A DNA stretch of 35,486 nucleotides from the NCBI GenBank assembly GCA_022510765.1, contig JAFLSU010000017.1:1-35486 (forward strand). Direction: 5' to 3'. The DNA comes from Christensenellaceae bacterium. GTDB lineage: Bacteria > Bacillota > Clostridia > Christensenellales > CAG-138. The translations under genes and the position numbers were made by a program. The notes under the pieces are model-generated. The model ran no database searches. It was not told the origin of the DNA and saw only the letters and a program-made list of their open reading frames with translations. Shown here one piece after another: positions 32,040 through 35,486 of this stretch. Every line of letters starts with the position of its first letter. Position 1 is the stretch's first letter.

Positions 32040-32309
32040 TTGAACGACGAATACGGCCATAGCATCATTCTCATCGATGAGGATGATAATGAGATCGAAT
32101 TTGAAATCATGGACAAGTTCGATTACAAGGGTGAGTGTTACTACATTCTCCTGCCTATCGACGATGACAGCGACGAAATTGAGTATGTGATCCTGCGCGA
32201 ATCGGAGGTCTCCCCCGATGGCGAAACCGCCCTCGTCGGTATCGAAGATGTCGGACTTCTTGACGAAGTCTTTGAGACTTACAAAAAGCGCAGCATCGAC
32301 GAACCGTAA
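32040..32309 (+). CDS. DUF1292 domain-containing protein (YrzB-like)
   Basis: This very acidic 89-residue protein has the DUF1292 pattern: SIILIDEDDNEIEFEIMDKF, then GECYYILLPIDD and EYVILRESEV. Its function is unknown to me. In many Firmicutes the family sits near alaS-ruvX; here it follows fba instead. The start is TTG (32040-32042), placed by GGGAG 9 bp upstream and by the family N-terminus. It is followed by a very strong terminator at 32326-32370, making fba-DUF1292 one transcription unit separate from lgt. Confidence 0.85.
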   Translation: MNDEYGHSIILIDEDDNEIEFEIMDKFDYKGECYYILLPIDDDSDEIEYVILRESEVSPDGETALVGIEDVGLLDEVFETYKKRSIDEP

Positions 32310-32325
32310 CCCAAAATTCATCGCC

Positions 32326-32370
32326 GGATATGCTCCTTACACAGCGTCTTGGAGCATATCCCGTTTTTTT
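32326..32370 (+). terminator. Strong terminator between the DUF1292 gene and lgt
   Basis: GGATATGCTCC (32326-32336) pairs perfectly with GGAGCATATCC (32351-32361) over 11 bp, then CG and seven T. lgt starts only 18 bp later, so it either relies on read-through or uses a promoter that overlaps the terminator. Confidence 0.85.
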
Positions 32371-32376
32371 ACAAGA

Positions 32377-32386
32377 GAGGTACCTC
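32377..32386 (+). promoter_or_regulatory. lgt ribosome binding site within a 10-bp palindrome
   Basis: GAGGTACCTC is a perfect palindrome whose first half overlaps the GAGAGG site; the ATG follows 2 bp later. With only three closable base pairs in RNA, its effect is uncertain. Confidence 0.35.
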
Positions 32387-32388
32387 GA

Positions 32389-33285
32389 ATGAAAAACCCC
32401 GACCCCATCCTTATCAATAACCTCTTTGGTATCGACTGGCTCGATATCCATTGGTATGGATTACTTATAGTAGTTGGCATCATTATTGCGATATTCCTTG
32501 CTGACCATGAAGTCAAGCGCAGAAAGCTGCCGCCAGACACGGCAATCGACCTTTGCCTTGTCTGCATTCCTTCCGGTTTGATCGGCGCAAGGCTGTATTA
32601 CGTTATTTTCTCCTTGGATCAATTCCATTCCATCTCGGATGTTTTAAACATAATGGATGGCGGACTCGCAATATACGGTATGCTCATCGGAGGACTGCTC
32701 GGAGCCTTCATCTACATGAAGGTAAAAAGACTATCCTTCCTGCATGCGCTGGATATCATCCTCCCCTGCGTTGCAATAGCGCAGGCGATCGGTAGATGGG
32801 GCAATTTCTTCAATCAGGAAGCTTTTGGCCCCGTTGTTACGAATCCCAATCATATGTGGTTCCCCTTGGCGGTCAAGATAGACAGGCTCAATGAACTGCA
32901 CTACGCGACATTTTTCTATGAATCCATGTGGTGCTTATTGGTCTTCATCGTGCTTTGGTTCATCGTCCGCAAAAAGGCTAAGCATCTCGGAGACGTAGCA
33001 CTCGTGTACGTTATACTGTACGGGCTTGAACGCATGTTCGTGGAACTCATGCGCACCGATAGCCTGATGCTGGGCAGCGTCCGTGTATCGCATATCCTGA
33101 GTCTCATCCTCTGCGTCGGCGGCATAGCTTTCGCGATCATCCGTTACATTAAGGAAACGAAGATTGGTTATCGTATCTGGCCAAGGGACGCTTCCTATTC
33201 CTCCGCAGGTGACTCTCAAGACACAGAGGATTCCGTGAACGTTGAGGCTGCTGAGTTTGGAACCGAAAGTGAAAATCCGTCCTGA
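32389..33285 (+). CDS. lgt: Prolipoprotein diacylglyceryl transferase
   Basis: Lgt attaches diacylglycerol to the lipobox cysteine of prolipoproteins in the membrane. The 298-residue protein has about seven hydrophobic segments. The Lgt signature GRWGNFFNQEAFG carries the key Arg and Asn. HWYGLLIVVG lies near the N-terminus and YGLERMFVELMRTD before the last helix. A Glu/Ser-rich tail of about 40 residues (SAGDSQDTEDSVNVEAAE) follows the last helix. ATG 32389 has GAGAGG 8 bp upstream. It is likely to act on the lipoproteins encoded at 8553, 10255 and 34794. The 58 bp to pncB hold a hairpin but no terminator. Confidence 0.95.
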   Translation: MKNPDPILINNLFGIDWLDIHWYGLLIVVGIIIAIFLADHEVKRRKLPPDTAIDLCLVCIPSGLIGARLYYVIFSLDQFHSISDVLNIMDGGLAIYGMLIGGLLGAFIYMKVKRLSFLHALDIILPCVAIAQAIGRWGNFFNQEAFGPVVTNPNHMWFPLAVKIDRLNELHYATFFYESMWCLLVFIVLWFIVRKKAKHLGDVALVYVILYGLERMFVELMRTDSLMLGSVRVSHILSLILCVGGIAFAIIRYIKETKIGYRIWPRDASYSSAGDSQDTEDSVNVEAAEFGTESENPS

Positions 33286-33301
33286 CGAAGCGCATGATTT
33301 T

Positions 33302-33343
33302 AAAAGGAAAGCCCTTTGTAAAACAAAGGCATAGTGATATAAA
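33302..33343 (+). promoter_or_regulatory. Hairpin between the pncB ribosome binding site and start codon
   Basis: AAAAGGAAA (33302-33310) is separated from ATG 33344 by a perfect 7-bp stem, CCTTTGT/ACAAAGG (33313-33319 and 33323-33329, AAA loop), plus 14 bp. The layout matches the clpX leader: purine-rich site, hairpin, then an AT-rich stretch resembling ATAGTGATATAA before the start. Confidence 0.6.
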
Positions 33344-34801
33344 ATGAGCATAATGGATAATCGAAATCTTACCATGATGACCGACCTGTACCAGCTAACG
33401 ATGATGTGCGGGTATCACAGAATGGGCATGGCAAAGAATACTGCGGTTTTTGACCTGTTCTTCCGTAAAACCAAGAGCAATTCCTCCTACGCCGTGATGG
33501 CAGGAACGGAATCGTTGATCGAGTATATAAACTCACTCCATTTTTCCGAATCGGATATCGAGTATTTGCGCTCTCTAAACCTATTTGACGAGAGTTTCCT
33601 AAAGGTTTTGTCGGAGCTTCACTTTACCGGTGAAATTTACGCAATGGAGGAAGGTACGCTCGTATACCCATATGAACCCATCGTGCGCGTTATCGCCCCC
33701 ATCATGGAAGCGCAGCTTATCGAAACGGCGTTGTTGAACCTCGTTAATCACCAAACGCTTATCGCAACTAAAGCAAGCAGGGTTTGCCATGCCGCGAGGG
33801 GCGATGCCGTTATGGAATTTGGCCTGCGCAGAGCACAGGGGCCCGACGCGGGCGTTTACGGCGCGAGAGCTTCAATAATCGGAGGCTGCGTCGGAACGAG
33901 CAATGTGCTTGCGGGACAGTTGTTTGGCGTTTCAATCGGAGGCACCCATGCGCATAGCTGGGTCATGAGCTTCCCCACGGAGCTTGACGCATTTAGAGCC
34001 TATGCTGAGGTGTTCCCCGAGAATTGTATGCTGCTTGTCGATACGTACGATACACTTAAAAGCGGCGTTCCAAATGCGATAACGGTGTTTAAGGAGCTTC
34101 GTGAGAAGGGACACGAACCCGTAGGGATTCGTCTCGACTCGGGAGATTTAGCATATCTATCTAAAAAAGCGAGGGCAATGCTCGATGAAGCAGGGTTCCC
34201 AAACGCTAAAATTTTCGCCTCCAGCGATCTCGATGAAACCATTATCAACAGCCTCAAAGTGCAGGGCGCGTGCATCAACGTTTGGGGTGTCGGCACCAAG
34301 CTCATCACCTCGGATGATCAGCCCGCTTTGGGCGGGGTCTATAAGATGGCCGCTGAAATCGTTGACGGTCAGGTCATCCCAAAGATAAAGCTTTCGGAAA
34401 ACACCTTTAAGGTCACAAACCCTGGTATAAAAACCGTCTACCGCCTATATGACAAGAACCATATGGCGATTGCCGACCTCATTGCCCTTCGCGATGAGAA
34501 GATAGACAACACGAAACCGCTCACGATATATCACCCGGAGCAGACCTACAAACGCATGACGCTGCACGATTTTACGGTGAGAGAGCTGCTTGTTCCAATC
34601 TTCATCGACGGCAAACAGGTATATAAATGTCCTGCGATGGACGAGATCAAGAAGTACGCAGAGAGCGAGCTTGATGCCCTTTGGCCCGAGAGCAAACGCC
34701 TGCTCAACCCGCATGTCTATAAGGTTGACTACTCCGATGGTCTTTATGACCTCAAGAAGAAGCTGATAAAGCAGCACAGGAGTATTACAAAGTATGAATA
34801 G
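33344..34801 (+). CDS. pncB: Nicotinate phosphoribosyltransferase
   Basis: PncB makes nicotinate mononucleotide from nicotinate and PRPP for NAD salvage. The 485-residue protein fits the longer Gram-positive type. It begins NLTMMTDLYQLTMMCGY. It has EFGLRRAQGPDAG, with the conserved His-equivalent loop GGTHAHSWVMSF, then LLVDTYDT, VGIRLDSGDLAYLS and GVGTKLITS near the active site. ATG 33344 is used; ATG 33353 is a close alternative. The stop lies 8 bp inside the next gene, so the two are coupled. In this fermentative setting it would keep up the NAD pool used by gap and the hydrogenase. Confidence 0.95.
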   Translation: MSIMDNRNLTMMTDLYQLTMMCGYHRMGMAKNTAVFDLFFRKTKSNSSYAVMAGTESLIEYINSLHFSESDIEYLRSLNLFDESFLKVLSELHFTGEIYAMEEGTLVYPYEPIVRVIAPIMEAQLIETALLNLVNHQTLIATKASRVCHAARGDAVMEFGLRRAQGPDAGVYGARASIIGGCVGTSNVLAGQLFGVSIGGTHAHSWVMSFPTELDAFRAYAEVFPENCMLLVDTYDTLKSGVPNAITVFKELREKGHEPVGIRLDSGDLAYLSKKARAMLDEAGFPNAKIFASSDLDETIINSLKVQGACINVWGVGTKLITSDDQPALGGVYKMAAEIVDGQVIPKIKLSENTFKVTNPGIKTVYRLYDKNHMAIADLIALRDEKIDNTKPLTIYHPEQTYKRMTLHDFTVRELLVPIFIDGKQVYKCPAMDEIKKYAESELDALWPESKRLLNPHVYKVDYSDGLYDLKKKLIKQHRSITKYE

Positions 34802-35339
34802 TGCAAGATCTATAAAACCAGTCGCATTATTCCTGGCCTTCGCCATATCGTTGGCGCTGCTTGCCTGCACAAACGTAACGCCTCGGCTTGAACCGGGCAT
34901 TACCCCTGCCCCCATTGGCAGCGTATCCCCGTCGCTCACCGAAATGCCTAAGGAAACACCGGATGCTTTCGCGTCCCATGGCGAAATCGGTACCGTTGAC
35001 GCGCTTGGCAGCATCATAAGGGATGCAGAGCATTTTCAGCAGTATCTGCAATTCAATTCCATACGCGTTTACGAGGAGGACGGCGACACATTCGTCGATT
35101 GCAGCGTGATCAACAGTTATCCGGAGCTCATCGTCTGCGCCGTTGCCATTCGTTTTTTCGATGAAAACGGAGATGAGATCGCCTCCAGCAGTTTGCAAAT
35201 GCCCGACGGTTCTTTCATGCTATCCCTTGAAAATGGTGAAACGCCTCTGTACGCTCGGATTTTGAGCGATATAACGCTCACCGACAAGAGCTTTGAGCTT
35301 GTGTTCGATCCAAGTGTGGAAGTAAAGCCGCATTTTTAG
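34794..35339 (+). CDS. Predicted lipoprotein of unknown function
   Basis: This 181-residue protein has a lipoprotein signal peptide with lipobox LLAC (Cys about 25). A Pro/Thr-rich spacer (about 26-60, for example PGITPAPIGSVSPS) precedes a single compact domain. That domain looks beta-rich: FNSIRVYEEDGDTFVDCSVIN, LIVCAVAIRFFDENGDEI, YARILSDITLTDKSFELVFD. The pattern suggests an immunoglobulin-like or FxLYD-type sandwich, but I cannot assign a family. ATG 34794 overlaps pncB by 8 bp, an arrangement of translational coupling. No functional link to NAD salvage is evident. A terminator closes the unit. Confidence 0.82.
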   Translation: MNSARSIKPVALFLAFAISLALLACTNVTPRLEPGITPAPIGSVSPSLTEMPKETPDAFASHGEIGTVDALGSIIRDAEHFQQYLQFNSIRVYEEDGDTFVDCSVINSYPELIVCAVAIRFFDENGDEIASSSLQMPDGSFMLSLENGETPLYARILSDITLTDKSFELVFDPSVEVKPHF

Positions 35340-35448
35340 TTTCGGATAATTGAGCGATCCGTTCGATTACATTCGCGTCTGTTAGAAGTTTTCTAAACAG
35401 TTTTGATTATGAGATTTAGCTCAGATTATTAGGATTGTTTTCATTATC

Positions 35449-35475
35449 CAGATAGTTTGGGCTATCTGATTTTTT
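35449..35475 (+). terminator. Terminator after the pncB-lipoprotein unit
   Basis: CAGATAG (35449-35455) pairs with CTATCTG (35462-35468), followed by ATTTTTT. It lies about 110 bp after the lipoprotein stop. Confidence 0.8.
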
Positions 35476-35486
35476 GTTGCCATTGT

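Overview
The window looks like a chromosome segment of an anaerobic, endospore-forming clostridial Firmicute. The evidence is sporulation and germination genes (spoIIR, sleB, ypeB, gpr), an NAD-linked [FeFe]-hydrogenase type operon, strong AGGAGG ribosome binding sites and TTGACA/TATAAT promoters. No 16S or other species-level marker is present, so I go no further than class. I see no tRNA, rRNA, CRISPR array, prophage or intact mobile element.

Layout. (1) 1-3600, minus strand: an operon for a multimeric flavin/iron-sulfur hydrogenase, read hydC (NuoE-like), DRTGG-domain gene, GHKL ATPase, [2Fe-2S] protein, hydB (NuoF-like, cut by the left edge). The catalytic hydrogenase subunit is expected just outside. 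Its leader holds an unusual row of perfect hairpins. (2) 3776-6571, minus: the spore operon spoIIR-sleB-ypeB. (3) 6600-11350, plus: ispE, an insertion-sequence remnant, a small frameshifted protein, a lipoprotein, a CDP-alcohol phosphatidyltransferase and an orphan ABC substrate-binding lipoprotein. (4) 11390-12553, minus: a secreted CHAP/peptidoglycan-binding hydrolase. (5) 12765-19635, plus: a UPF0489 protein, the proteostasis run tig-clpP-clpX, an FAH-family hydrolase and rqcH. (6) 19714-20631, minus: gpr; then rpsT on plus. (7) 21331-27550, minus: a tightly overlapping operon recD2-comF-rimI-ridA-comEC-holA (DNA repair, competence-type DNA uptake, replication clamp loader). (8) 27694-30680, minus: an AT-rich CPBP membrane protease, gap and a glycosyltransferase. 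(9) 30893-35476, plus: fba, a DUF1292 gene, lgt, pncB and a lipoprotein, closed by a terminator.

How it fits together. gap and fba supply glycolytic NADH, the hydrogenase would reoxidise NADH together with reduced ferredoxin, and pncB salvages NAD. The spore genes cover sigma-E activation (SpoIIR), cortex lysis at germination (SleB/YpeB) and spore-protein degradation (GPR). Trigger factor, ClpXP and RqcH form a protein folding and quality-control block. lgt would lipidate the three lipoproteins predicted in the window.

The most unusual signals are in non-coding DNA. There is a chain of six perfect inverted repeats in the hydrogenase leader. In three unrelated genes (ispE, clpX, pncB) a perfect hairpin sits just ahead of the start codon and is followed by a similar AT-rich stretch. 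Several AAA-loop mini-hairpins lie in front of genes, and two operator-like palindromes lie on the ispE and rpsT promoters. I do not see a clearly new multi-gene defence or biosynthetic system.
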